Part shown: positions 16,703-24,607 of the stretch, piece after piece
Position numbering within the stretch: position 1 is the first letter of the stretch
Layout of the letters: each line of letters starts with the position of its first letter
NCBI RefSeq assembly: GCF_004364575.1
Contig: NZ_SOAG01000001.1
Location: 123,343 to 177,424, forward strand
From: Myroides indicus
GTDB lineage: Bacteria; Bacteroidota; Bacteroidia; Flavobacteriales; Flavobacteriaceae
Length of the DNA stretch: 54,082 nucleotides
Reading direction: 5' to 3'
The notes under the pieces: generated by a model
What the model was told of the DNA's origin: nothing
The model's database searches: none
What the model saw: the letters and a program-made list of their open reading frames with translations, nothing else
Position numbers and translations under genes: made by a program

Positions 16703-19591
16703 CTACTCTGAACCGATGGAATTATAGATAACGGTTTGGATGTTTTCTCTTACATTTTCCTGAGATAATCTGTTTTTACCGCTATCAGGATAAGTGCGGT
16801 TAGACAAAAAAACATACACCAATTCTTGTTCAGGATCTGCCCAAGCCATAGTTCCGGTGAAGCCCGTATGTCCGAAACTTTGTGAAGATGTACAGTTACA
16901 GGTTGGTCCGGGGTTGCCTTTTAATTGAGGCTTGTCGAACCCTATTCCTCTGCGATTACCGTTTTTACAGTAGACACAATCGTTAAACGTTTTAAAGGTC
17001 TGTTTAGAAAAAAAATGCTCTCCTCCATATTCTCCTTCATTCAAATACATCTGCATCATCTTTGCCACGTCTAAAGCGGTTCCGAATAACCCTGCATGCC
17101 CCGAAACTCCACCCTGCATAGCCGCCGTCATATCGTGCACATACCCTTTTACAGTTGTATATCTGAAATACTGATCTTCTTCTGTCGGAGGTATTTCGCC
17201 AATATCGTACTTTCTCAATGGAAGATAAGTCAGTCTAGTTGTTCCCATTTTACTGTAAAATGCATTTTCTACAGCAACATCCATGGATTGATGGTAACTG
17301 TTTTCAATCCACTCTTTTAAAGCTATAAATCCTAAATCGCTGTATTTGTATTCTTTTTTCTTTGCCAGTTTGGACTCTGCAATATCTCTCAAAATCTGCT
17401 GGTTATAATTCGCTTTGAGAAACAGGTTTTCAGAAACCTGTATCGGATATTGCTGTGAATATACATAGCTGTAAAGCTCGTGTTTAGGCTTTCCGCTTTC
17501 GTCCAATGTTTTTTTGTAAAAAGGGATCCAAGCTGGGAGCCCCGATTGATGGGTCAGTAAATCTTCAAAAGTAATAGAAGCTTTATCTGAGTTTTTTAAT
17601 TCGGGAACCAAGTCTCCTAATTTAGAATTCATATTGATCTTCCCCTCATCGTATTTTTTCATCAAAAGAGGTAAGGAACCCAAAATTTTCGTCAGTGAAG
17701 CCAAGTCGTATAAATCTGTATCTTTTACCGGATAATCCTCATTGTAGGTGTGATTGCCAAAGGATTTCTGGTAAACAACATTTCCGTGCCTCGCTATTAC
17801 GATCTGAATACCCGGTGTTAACTGATCGGCAACTGCCTTTTGAGCGATACTGTCAATTTGCCGTAAAACAGAAGGATTCATTCCTTCATTTGCGGGAGTA
17901 GAAAATCCCAGCCGATGAACAGATTTTGTCTTTATTCCTTTTCCTGCTTCAAACTTGTCTTCAATCGTTACCGGAAGCTCTCCTTTGGCACCAATAGCAC
18001 CAAAAATAACTTGTGCGGCAGCGCTTTGTGCAAATGCATTATTCTGGTATGCCTGCAATAGTCCGGATATATTGTCTATATTGCTTTTATCCAAACTCAT
18101 CAAAGCATAAGCTTTAGAAAACGGCACTAAAATGACTTTAGTTTCCTTATTTAGTTTGCGGATGATATTTAATTCTTCTAATGAGAAATTGTGATTTCGC
18201 CATGGATTGTCTACTTTGTGATAGCCTACAACCATTACAGTATACCGCCCGGCACTACTTAAATCATCTGCTTTTACTTCGTCTACATCTGCATATTTTC
18301 TCAACATCTCTAAAAAATAAGTCCCGTCATCGTCACCTAATCTTAGATATCCTATTTTTTGTTTTTCTAAATGTTTTAAAGGGATGAGTTTATCTTCATT
18401 TTTAAGCAAAGTCATAGCATCTTTATACAGCTTAAGGTTTAAATCATCATATTCCTCTGCATTTAGATCTTGCACTAAATTATCTAAATTCACAAAATTT
18501 GATGTTATAAGTCCGGCTTCAAATTTATAAGCTAAAACCTTTTTAACCGAATAAGCCAGTCTTTTTTCGGAAATCTCCCGATTGGTATAAGCTTTCTTTA
18601 TCATTTCAACCGCCGTAGGAACATCTTCGGGAAAAAGCAACAGATCATTTCCGGCTTTAAAAGCCGCTAATTCCACCTCTCCGGGTTTGAGATAATTTGC
18701 TGCTGCCTTCATATTTAATGCATCAGTAAAAATAAGCCCTTCATACCCCATTTCTTCACGCAATAATTTGGTAACAATATTGTATGACAACGAACTCGGT
18801 ACATTTGTATCCGGTTCATAAGCGGGTACATTTAAATGGGCTACCATAATACTGGCGATATTCTCACCTATTAACTTCCGATACGGATAAAGCTCGGTTT
18901 TGTGCAATCTGTTTTTATCAAAATCAATTAAAGGTAATTTATAATGCGAATCTGTCGATGTATCTCCGTGTCCCGGAAAGTGTTTTGCCGTAGCAAAAAT
19001 GTGGCTGTTTTGGTATCCTCGAGTAAAAGCAATTGCTCTTTCAGTAACCATTTCACGCGTTTCGCCAAAAGAGCGCACACCGATAATAGGATTATCAGGA
19101 TTTGTATTAATATCTACAACCGGTCCAAAGTTAAACTGCATTCCCATCCTTTTTGTCTGTTTTGCCATTGCTTTGCCCAAATCTTCTATTAGATCCATAT
19201 CCTGAACGGCTCCCAACGTCATATTGTACGGAAACTTATAAGTAGAGTCCAACCGCATACTCAGCCCCCACTCGCCGTCAATTCCAACAAGCATAGGAAG
19301 TTTACTTAGACTCTGCAGCCTGTTGTGAATTTTTGCCTGCCTAACCGGACCGCCTTGAAAAAAAATAAGTCCTCCTATATGCTGTTCCTGTACAAGTTTT
19401 TCTAAGCTTTGAATATGTTTTTCATCTTTGTTGGAATATGCGGCAACCATAAAAAGCTGTCCAATCTTTTCTTCCAACGTCATAGCATTGTAAACACTAT
19501 CTATCCATCGCCTCTGTTGCTCTGTATTCTTTATTTTTTGCCCCCAAACTGATGAACCTATCATCAATAGCAACAATATTGTTTTCTTCAT
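16703..19591 (-). CDS. Exported fusion of a GH3 (NagZ-like) glycosidase and a beta-lactamase-fold serine hydrolase
   Basis: A 962-residue, two-enzyme exported protein with a signal peptide ending near VWGQ (residue 18). Residues about 25-360 form a GH3 N-terminal barrel: KHFPGHGDT at 203-211, the Asp214-Ser-His216 loop typical of NagZ-type acid/base catalysis, and the nucleophile Asp290 in LIFTDALNM. About 385-550 is a GH3 C-terminal-like domain. From about 570 comes a class C-type serine hydrolase: Ser632-L-T-Lys635, KYSDLGF and HTGFTGT. The pairing suggests cell-wall work, with a beta-N-acetylhexosaminidase plus an amide or ester hydrolase. A terminator-like hairpin lies 20 bases before the start codon. 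Confidence 0.92.
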   Translation of the reverse strand: MKKTILLLLMIGSSVWGQKIKNTEQQRRWIDSVYNAMTLEEKIGQLFMVAAYSNKDEKHIQSLEKLVQEQHIGGLIFFQGGPVRQAKIHNRLQSLSKLPMLVGIDGEWGLSMRLDSTYKFPYNMTLGAVQDMDLIEDLGKAMAKQTKRMGMQFNFGPVVDINTNPDNPIIGVRSFGETREMVTERAIAFTRGYQNSHIFATAKHFPGHGDTSTDSHYKLPLIDFDKNRLHKTELYPYRKLIGENIASIMVAHLNVPAYEPDTNVPSSLSYNIVTKLLREEMGYEGLIFTDALNMKAAANYLKPGEVELAAFKAGNDLLLFPEDVPTAVEMIKKAYTNREISEKRLAYSVKKVLAYKFEAGLITSNFVNLDNLVQDLNAEEYDDLNLKLYKDAMTLLKNEDKLIPLKHLEKQKIGYLRLGDDDGTYFLEMLRKYADVDEVKADDLSSAGRYTVMVVGYHKVDNPWRNHNFSLEELNIIRKLNKETKVILVPFSKAYALMSLDKSNIDNISGLLQAYQNNAFAQSAAAQVIFGAIGAKGELPVTIEDKFEAGKGIKTKSVHRLGFSTPANEGMNPSVLRQIDSIAQKAVADQLTPGIQIVIARHGNVVYQKSFGNHTYNEDYPVKDTDLYDLASLTKILGSLPLLMKKYDEGKINMNSKLGDLVPELKNSDKASITFEDLLTHQSGLPAWIPFYKKTLDESGKPKHELYSYVYSQQYPIQVSENLFLKANYNQQILRDIAESKLAKKKEYKYSDLGFIALKEWIENSYHQSMDVAVENAFYSKMGTTRLTYLPLRKYDIGEIPPTEEDQYFRYTTVKGYVHDMTAAMQGGVSGHAGLFGTALDVAKMMQMYLNEGEYGGEHFFSKQTFKTFNDCVYCKNGNRRGIGFDKPQLKGNPGPTCNCTSSQSFGHTGFTGTMAWADPEQELVYVFLSNRTYPDSGKNRLSQENVRENIQTVIYNSIGSE

Positions 19592-19610
19592 TTTTAGTTT
19601 TTATTTATAA

Positions 19611-19645
19611 AAAAATCACCACCAAAAAAATTGATGATGATTTTT
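19611..19645 (-). terminator. Terminator-like hairpin after the small cytosolic protein, within the GH3-fusion leader
   Basis: On the minus strand AAAAATCATCATC pairs with GGTGGTGATTTTT (13 pairs, three of them G-U) around an AT-rich loop, then runs into T. It should end the envelope operon, whose last stop is at 19674. It also sits only 20 bases before the GH3-fusion start codon, leaving no room for a separate promoter between hairpin and gene. Confidence 0.7.
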
Positions 19646-19673
19646 TGACAGGTATAAAATTAATCATTCCTGA

Positions 19674-20159
19674 TTATTTAAAAAAGCGACTGTGCCAACT
19701 TTCGGCAGCAGGAACTTCCCAAAAATCTTTAAATTCGCCTACACTGTTTACCAAATTATTGAAAACGATTGTATTAGCCGATACTGCTTTTTCTTTTACC
19801 ATTTGTTTAAACTCCAACAAAGTTTTAAAAGCAATAAAATCGCCTGTTTTATAGGTCACGTTCATTTTGTCTAACAAATCAACATTATATTTCTGCTCAA
19901 TATCCTGAATTACACGTACAGAAGCATCAATAGAACAACCGGAAGCCGAGTGGTAATCCTGATCTACTGCCAAAACTATAAACCTATTGTACTTTATTGT
20001 GAAAGAAGCATCTAATGGTGTAGCATGAGCTGCCCAATTGGTTGTAAAATCCAATAATGTTTTTTCTATTTCCTGTAATTCTTCATCTGTAAACTTACGA
20101 TTGGACTGATAGATCCAAATTCGAGAGTTATCCGACATTTCTTCAAACGGTTTATACAT
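19674..20159 (-). CDS. Conserved small cytosolic protein (often mis-named ABC transporter ATPase)
   Basis: A 161-residue soluble protein of unknown function. Homologues in Flavobacteria are, as I recall, labelled ABC transporter ATPase. I see no Walker A (no GxxxxGK[ST]), no LSGGQ and no Walker B, so that name is not supported. Visible features are a basic-aromatic N terminus (MYKPFEEMSDNSRIWIYQSNRKFT), the conserved-looking DYHSASGCSIDASVRVIQDI with its Cys, and SANTIVFNNLVNSVGEF. It follows the HdrB-like gene by 3 bases, the tightest spacing in the operon, so it may serve the Fe-S proteins. Confidence 0.75.
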   Translation of the reverse strand: MYKPFEEMSDNSRIWIYQSNRKFTDEELQEIEKTLLDFTTNWAAHATPLDASFTIKYNRFIVLAVDQDYHSASGCSIDASVRVIQDIEQKYNVDLLDKMNVTYKTGDFIAFKTLLEFKQMVKEKAVSANTIVFNNLVNSVGEFKDFWEVPAAESWHSRFFK

Positions 20160-20162
20160 ATC

Positions 20163-20954
20163 TTATAAATCTTCTGCATTTGCAATTAATTCGGCTACAT
20201 CCAGTACTTTAACTTCGCCTTCTTTTTCTTTAAATTTAACGCCGTCAGTCAGCATCGTATTACAAAACGGACAAGCAGCGGCAATAATATCGGGTTGCGT
20301 TTCCATAGCATCGTCTGTACGTTCTACATTTACGTCTTTATTGCCTTTTTCAGGTTCTTTAAACATCTGTGCTCCGCCGGCTCCACAACAAAGTCCGTTC
20401 TTCCGAGATCGCTTCATTTCTACGAGTTCCGCATCCAGTTTTTCAATTAATTGACGGGGCGCCTCATAAACCTGATTAGCTCTGCCTAAATAACACGGAT
20501 CGTGGTAAGTAATTCTTTTTCCTTTAAATTGTCCTCCTTCAATTCTCAGTTTGCCTTCATCCAACAGAGATTTTAAAAATTGGGTATGATGAACTACTTC
20601 ATATTTTCCGCCCAACTCAGGATATTCATTTTTAAGGGTATTAAAACAATGCGGACAGGCTGTTACTATTTTTTTGATCTCATATCCGTTTAATACCTCA
20701 ATATTCATCATTGCCTGCATTTGAAAGGCAAATTCGTTTCCTGCTCTTTTTGCCGGATCTCCTGTACAGCTCTCCTCAGTTCCCAATACAGCAAAAGAGA
20801 CGTTTGCTTTATTTAATAATTTTACAAATGCCTTTGTAATTCTTTTTGCTCTGTCGTCAAAACTTCCCGAACAACCAACCCAAAATAAAACATCGGGCTG
20901 TTCTCCTCTGGCCATCATTTCTGCCATGGTTGGCACTACTAAATTTGCTGACAT
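20163..20954 (-). CDS. HdrB/LutA-like Fe-S protein with CCG domains
   Basis: A 263-residue soluble protein with two cysteine-rich CCG-type domains as in heterodisulfide reductase subunit B, GlcF and LutA. Cysteines are at 28, 63, 100, 103, 154, 189, 190, 228 and 231. The defining motifs are ACPHCFNTLKNEYPE (100-103), HDPCYLGRANQVYE (154), LCCGAGGAQMF (189-190) and CPFCNTMLTDG (228-231). Such domains bind unusual iron-sulfur clusters at thiol or electron-transfer sites. The gene directly follows the membrane Fe-S protein (55 bases), and the two probably form one membrane complex. The electron donor and acceptor are not known. Confidence 0.9.
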   Translation of the reverse strand: MSANLVVPTMAEMMARGEQPDVLFWVGCSGSFDDRAKRITKAFVKLLNKANVSFAVLGTEESCTGDPAKRAGNEFAFQMQAMMNIEVLNGYEIKKIVTACPHCFNTLKNEYPELGGKYEVVHHTQFLKSLLDEGKLRIEGGQFKGKRITYHDPCYLGRANQVYEAPRQLIEKLDAELVEMKRSRKNGLCCGAGGAQMFKEPEKGNKDVNVERTDDAMETQPDIIAAACPFCNTMLTDGVKFKEKEGEVKVLDVAELIANAEDL

Positions 20955-21009
20955 ACTTTTTTATATTTTGATAATCTGTACGTAAAGTAAGATTAATGAA
21001 GTTAGTAAA

Positions 21010-22335
21010 TTAATTTTCGTCTTTCCAGTTTAATCGATCCATTTGATTGTACTGCCAAGGTGCTCCGTTATTTTCGATATTCTGCATCATATTGTTCAGT
21101 TCAACAGGCGCTGCACTTTGCTCCATTACCAGATAACGTCTCATATCCATGATAATTGACAACGGGCTTATTTCAATCGGACACTCTTCTACGCACGCAT
21201 TACAGGTATTACAAGCCCATAATTCTTCCGCTGTAATATAATCATTCAGTAGCGTTTTTCCGTCATCTACAAATTTTCCTCCGTTTGCATCCATAATTTT
21301 GCTTACATCTTCCAACCTGTCTCGAGTGGACATCATAATCTTACGAGGCGACAAGGCTTTTCCGGTAATATTTTGAGGGCAGGCAGAAGTACATCTTCCG
21401 CACTCTGTACAAGAATAAGCATTCAAAAGCTGTACCCAGTTTAAATCCATCACATCCTGAGCTCCGAATTTTTCAGGTTCTCCCTGTGGTTCTGCAGGTG
21501 CTGCAAACGGATCGGCATTTGGATCCATCATCAATTGAACTTCCTTAGTTACGGATTCCAGATTATCAAACTGTCCTTGCGGATTTAAATCAGCATAATA
21601 CGTATTTGGAAAAGCTAAAAATATATGTAAATGCTTGGAATAATACAGGTAATTCATAAAAAACATTACTCCTATAATGTGTCCCCACCAACAAATACGC
21701 TCAATTAATGCAACGGTTTCTAAATTTAAACCGTTAAAAATAGGACTGATAAGATTTGAAACCGGAAAAGAACCTGCTAATACATAATGAGAATAGCCTT
21801 GTGACTGCAAGTAATAGTCAGCAGCATTCATCACTAAAAAGAAGCACATTAAAATTGTTTCAATATAAATAATAGTATTGGCGTCTTTTTTAGGCCAACC
21901 ATCCATTTCGGGCTGATTAAAACGCTTTAATTTGATTATATTTCTTCTGATCCAGAATACAACTACTCCAAAAACGACTAAAAAGGCAAGAATTTCAAAG
22001 AAACCGATTAAAAAATCATATCCGCCTCCCAAAAATTTAAATACCCGGTGGGTTCCAAACAATCCATCGATTATAATTTCCAACATTTCAATGTTGATGA
22101 TTATAAATCCTACATACACAAAAATGTGTAAAATAGCCGGAATCGGACGTTTTACCATTTTTGACTGTCCTAAAGCCACCCGAATCATATTTTTCCAACG
22201 AGCTTTAGGATTATCCGTTCTATCAATATCTCTACCCAATTTGATATTGCGAATGAGTTTTTTTACATTTTTTATAAAAAAACCAAACCCCACAATTAAT
22301 AGTAGTAGAAATAATGCTTGAGCTAAATAATGCAT
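21010..22335 (-). CDS. Membrane-bound 4Fe-4S protein, HdrC-like
   Basis: A 441-residue inner-membrane protein. Hydrophobic helices lie at about 4-22, 68-90, 108-130, 155-172 and 205-232, with His residues in several of them that could hold heme b. A C-terminal soluble part carries two 4Fe-4S motifs: Cys309/312/315/319 in CTECGRCTSACP and Cys375/378/381/385 in CNTCNACVEECP. An Ala/Pro-rich linker (about 270-290) joins the parts. The architecture matches respiratory-chain-linked Fe-S proteins that pass electrons between quinone and a CCG-domain partner, here the next gene. It lies in an operon otherwise devoted to envelope functions. Confidence 0.88.
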   Translation of the reverse strand: MHYLAQALFLLLLIVGFGFFIKNVKKLIRNIKLGRDIDRTDNPKARWKNMIRVALGQSKMVKRPIPAILHIFVYVGFIIINIEMLEIIIDGLFGTHRVFKFLGGGYDFLIGFFEILAFLVVFGVVVFWIRRNIIKLKRFNQPEMDGWPKKDANTIIYIETILMCFFLVMNAADYYLQSQGYSHYVLAGSFPVSNLISPIFNGLNLETVALIERICWWGHIIGVMFFMNYLYYSKHLHIFLAFPNTYYADLNPQGQFDNLESVTKEVQLMMDPNADPFAAPAEPQGEPEKFGAQDVMDLNWVQLLNAYSCTECGRCTSACPQNITGKALSPRKIMMSTRDRLEDVSKIMDANGGKFVDDGKTLLNDYITAEELWACNTCNACVEECPIEISPLSIIMDMRRYLVMEQSAAPVELNNMMQNIENNGAPWQYNQMDRLNWKDEN

Positions 22336-22392
22336 AATTGTAATAGTTGTTTCAATGAATTGTTAGTTTATTTTGTTTAGCTGATAGTTTGT

Positions 22393-23340
22393 TTATTGTT
22401 GTTGTGAATTTGTTGTATTGTCTGATTCAGGTTCCTGATAAGGCTGTGCTTTTTTTCCGAATAGAGAAAAATGTACATACCGCTTTGGATTTTCTTTTAA
22501 ATCTCTCAGCAATTGTTCTAATTCTTTAGAAGCTCCTGCCAGATTATTGTACATTTGGTCATCCTTCAAAAGCTTGCCTATTGTTCCTTTTCCACTGTCA
22601 ACGTCAGACATAATTTTATCTAAGCTGCCAGTGGCGTTGTCTAATTTAGCAAAAGTAGATTTAATATCCAAAGAATTCAACTCTAGCGACAATTCTGAAA
22701 AATTTGAACTCACGGTATTTAAATTGTCCATTGTTTTGTCCAGCTTCGGTGTTGTTGTTGCTATAAGCCGGTTGGCGCCTGCCAATGTTGCGTCTAATTC
22801 TGCTATTGCACTTTTTAAATTAACCTGCGTTTTATTGTCAATTATATTGTTAATTGCCAACATCATTTGATTGGCATTTTTTAATAATTCTTCTACTTTT
22901 TGTTGTAAAGGTTCTAACTGCCCCCCTAGTTTTTCAGTAATATCTAATTGAACTTCACCTTTCAAGTAATCGCCTGAACTGGCATAATCCGTATCTCCAA
23001 ACTTTGGATCTATTGAAATTCCTTTTCCGCTAATCAGACCCGGCGAATAAATCGTTGCTATACTTGATTTTGATATATTCATTGATTTATTCATCGTAAG
23101 CTCTACAAGCAGTTTTCCGTTTTGCTGATTAATGTCAATATTAGACACCTTCCCCACAACAAGTCCATTGATCGTAACGTTAGAAGACATAGTTAGTCCC
23201 TCAACATTACTGTACTCCACATAATATTTAGTGCTATTATCAAAAAGGTTTTTCCCTTTTATAAAAGAATATCCCCAAATGAGGAGCAATATCGCCGTCA
23301 GTACTAAAACAGCTGTTTTAATTTCTCTTGATATTTTCAA
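22393..23340 (-). CDS. MlaD-family (MCE-domain) lipid-transport protein
   Basis: A 315-residue protein anchored by one N-terminal helix (about 10-27, TAVLVLTAILLLIWGYSFIKG). An MCE/MlaD domain follows (about 38-120): YYVEYSNVEGLTMSSNVTINGLVVGKV gives its start, read here in two blocks. A long helical part (about 140-290) has heptad-like Leu/Ile/Asn spacing. MCE proteins bind phospholipids in the periplasm and work with an MlaE-type permease and MlaF-type ATPase; neither is encoded here. The gene follows the amidase by 55 bases in the same operon. Confidence 0.92.
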   Translation of the reverse strand: MKISREIKTAVLVLTAILLLIWGYSFIKGKNLFDNSTKYYVEYSNVEGLTMSSNVTINGLVVGKVSNIDINQQNGKLLVELTMNKSMNISKSSIATIYSPGLISGKGISIDPKFGDTDYASSGDYLKGEVQLDITEKLGGQLEPLQQKVEELLKNANQMMLAINNIIDNKTQVNLKSAIAELDATLAGANRLIATTTPKLDKTMDNLNTVSSNFSELSLELNSLDIKSTFAKLDNATGSLDKIMSDVDSGKGTIGKLLKDDQMYNNLAGASKELEQLLRDLKENPKRYVHFSLFGKKAQPYQEPESDNTTNSQQQ

Positions 23341-23395
23341 AACTCAATAATTTATACGTGCAAAAATAAACTTTTATTTTGATAAAATAAGTTTC

Positions 23396-24481
23396 CTATT
23401 TCAGAGCTTCTTCTAAAGGAATCTGCTTTCCGTTTTTGTAGGCTACAATAAATGAAGAGGAATGTCCCTTTGCTTTTGCTTCTGCCAGTCTTTGTTTTGC
23501 CTCTGTATAATCAGAGGTTTCAGAATAAAAATACTTGTTTATTTTTTTCCCTTTTTCCATCGTAACATTGCTTAACCCCTTAAAGTTTTGAGGCTTTAAA
23601 GCTAAAACTCTTGAACTTGCCGCTATTTGAATTTTAAATGTTACACCTTTTACTGCTGATTTTGTATTGGCTTGAGGTTCGTTCACGTTTGTTTCTGTGT
23701 GAGCGATGCCATTGTTGTAATAAGCATTTTTATAGCTTATGATTCCTTGAGCAATAGACTTTGCAAGTTCCTTTTGTCCTTTTGACGAACTTAAATAAGC
23801 ACCTTCTTCTTTATTAGATACAAATCCGAGCTCTATTAATATACTTGGCATAAAAGCACCGTGCAGTACCCAAAACGGACCTTGTTTTACTCCTCTGTTT
23901 TTTCTTTTCAAATCATATGTAAAACCATCCTGAACTCTACTGGCTAAATCAATGCTCTGCTGTACGTAATCTTCCTGAATCAACATTAATCCGATAATAG
24001 ATTCCGGTGCAGAAGGATTAAATCCGGCATATTGTGTTTTATAGTCATCTTCCATCAAAATAACAGAGTTTTCTTGTTTCGCTACTTCGAGGTTTGACTT
24101 GTTTTTACTTAAACCCATTACGTAGGTTTCTGTTCCAGAAGGAGAGCTAGAAGCCACTCCGTTGCAATGAATCGACACAAAAACATTTCCTTTTGCCTCA
24201 TTTGCCATAACAGATCTTTCCTTTACCGGAACAAATACATCTTTACTCCGGGTATAAAAAACCTCAATATCCGACTCTTTATTTAAAATTTTCCCCACCT
24301 CTAAAGCAACCGCTAATACAATATCTTTTTCAACATTTTTTAAATGATTAGTTCCGGTATCCTTTCCGCCATGACCGGGATCTAAAACTACTTTAAACTT
24401 TTGTTTGTTTTGTGCAGACATTGTCAAAGTCAACAAAACAAGAGTCATCAGAGTTAGCCATTTTGCTCGGTTGCGATTCAT
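23396..24481 (-). CDS. N-acetylmuramoyl-L-alanine amidase with a C-terminal SPOR-like segment
   Basis: A 361-residue exported zinc amidase that cuts the bond between N-acetylmuramic acid and L-alanine in peptidoglycan. It has a signal peptide (cleavage near Ala24), then an Amidase_3 domain. Zinc ligands His37 (VVLDPGHGGKDTGT), Glu51 and His105 (VFVSIHCNG) are visible, as is the catalytic Glu217 (SILIELGFVSN). After a linker rich in Asn/Glu, residues about 275-361 (FKIQIAASSRVLALKPQNF onward) resemble a SPOR-type repeat that could bind denuded glycan. It is the first gene of the minus-strand envelope operon and is divergent from lptD. Confidence 0.94.
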   Translation of the reverse strand: MNRNRAKWLTLMTLVLLTLTMSAQNKQKFKVVLDPGHGGKDTGTNHLKNVEKDIVLAVALEVGKILNKESDIEVFYTRSKDVFVPVKERSVMANEAKGNVFVSIHCNGVASSSPSGTETYVMGLSKNKSNLEVAKQENSVILMEDDYKTQYAGFNPSAPESIIGLMLIQEDYVQQSIDLASRVQDGFTYDLKRKNRGVKQGPFWVLHGAFMPSILIELGFVSNKEEGAYLSSSKGQKELAKSIAQGIISYKNAYYNNGIAHTETNVNEPQANTKSAVKGVTFKIQIAASSRVLALKPQNFKGLSNVTMEKGKKINKYFYSETSDYTEAKQRLAEAKAKGHSSSFIVAYKNGKQIPLEEALK

Positions 24482-24572
24482 AAAAAAGATATTTATAATT
24501 GTGTATAATATTGAATTAAATTATATTTTTCAGAAAAAATATATGTAAGTTTGACACGTTAAAATAACGAGC

Positions 24573-24607
24573 TTGATTTTACAAAAATAGCATATATTAT
24601 AGATTTG
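24573..24607 (+). promoter_or_regulatory. Possible promoter ending on the lptD TTG start
   Basis: TTG (24573-24575) followed after 24 bases by TAGATTTG (24600-24607), a perfect TAnnTTTG match. The last three bases of the box are the TTG I take as the lptD start. Spacing is slightly long. If this promoter were used, the transcript would begin after that codon, so either the box is chance or another start is used. Confidence 0.35.

Noticed and set aside
24541..24607. Extending lptD upstream to find an ATG
   Set aside because: The in-frame sequence before 24605 contains no ATG and gives no signal peptide. TTG stays the best start, with doubt recorded.
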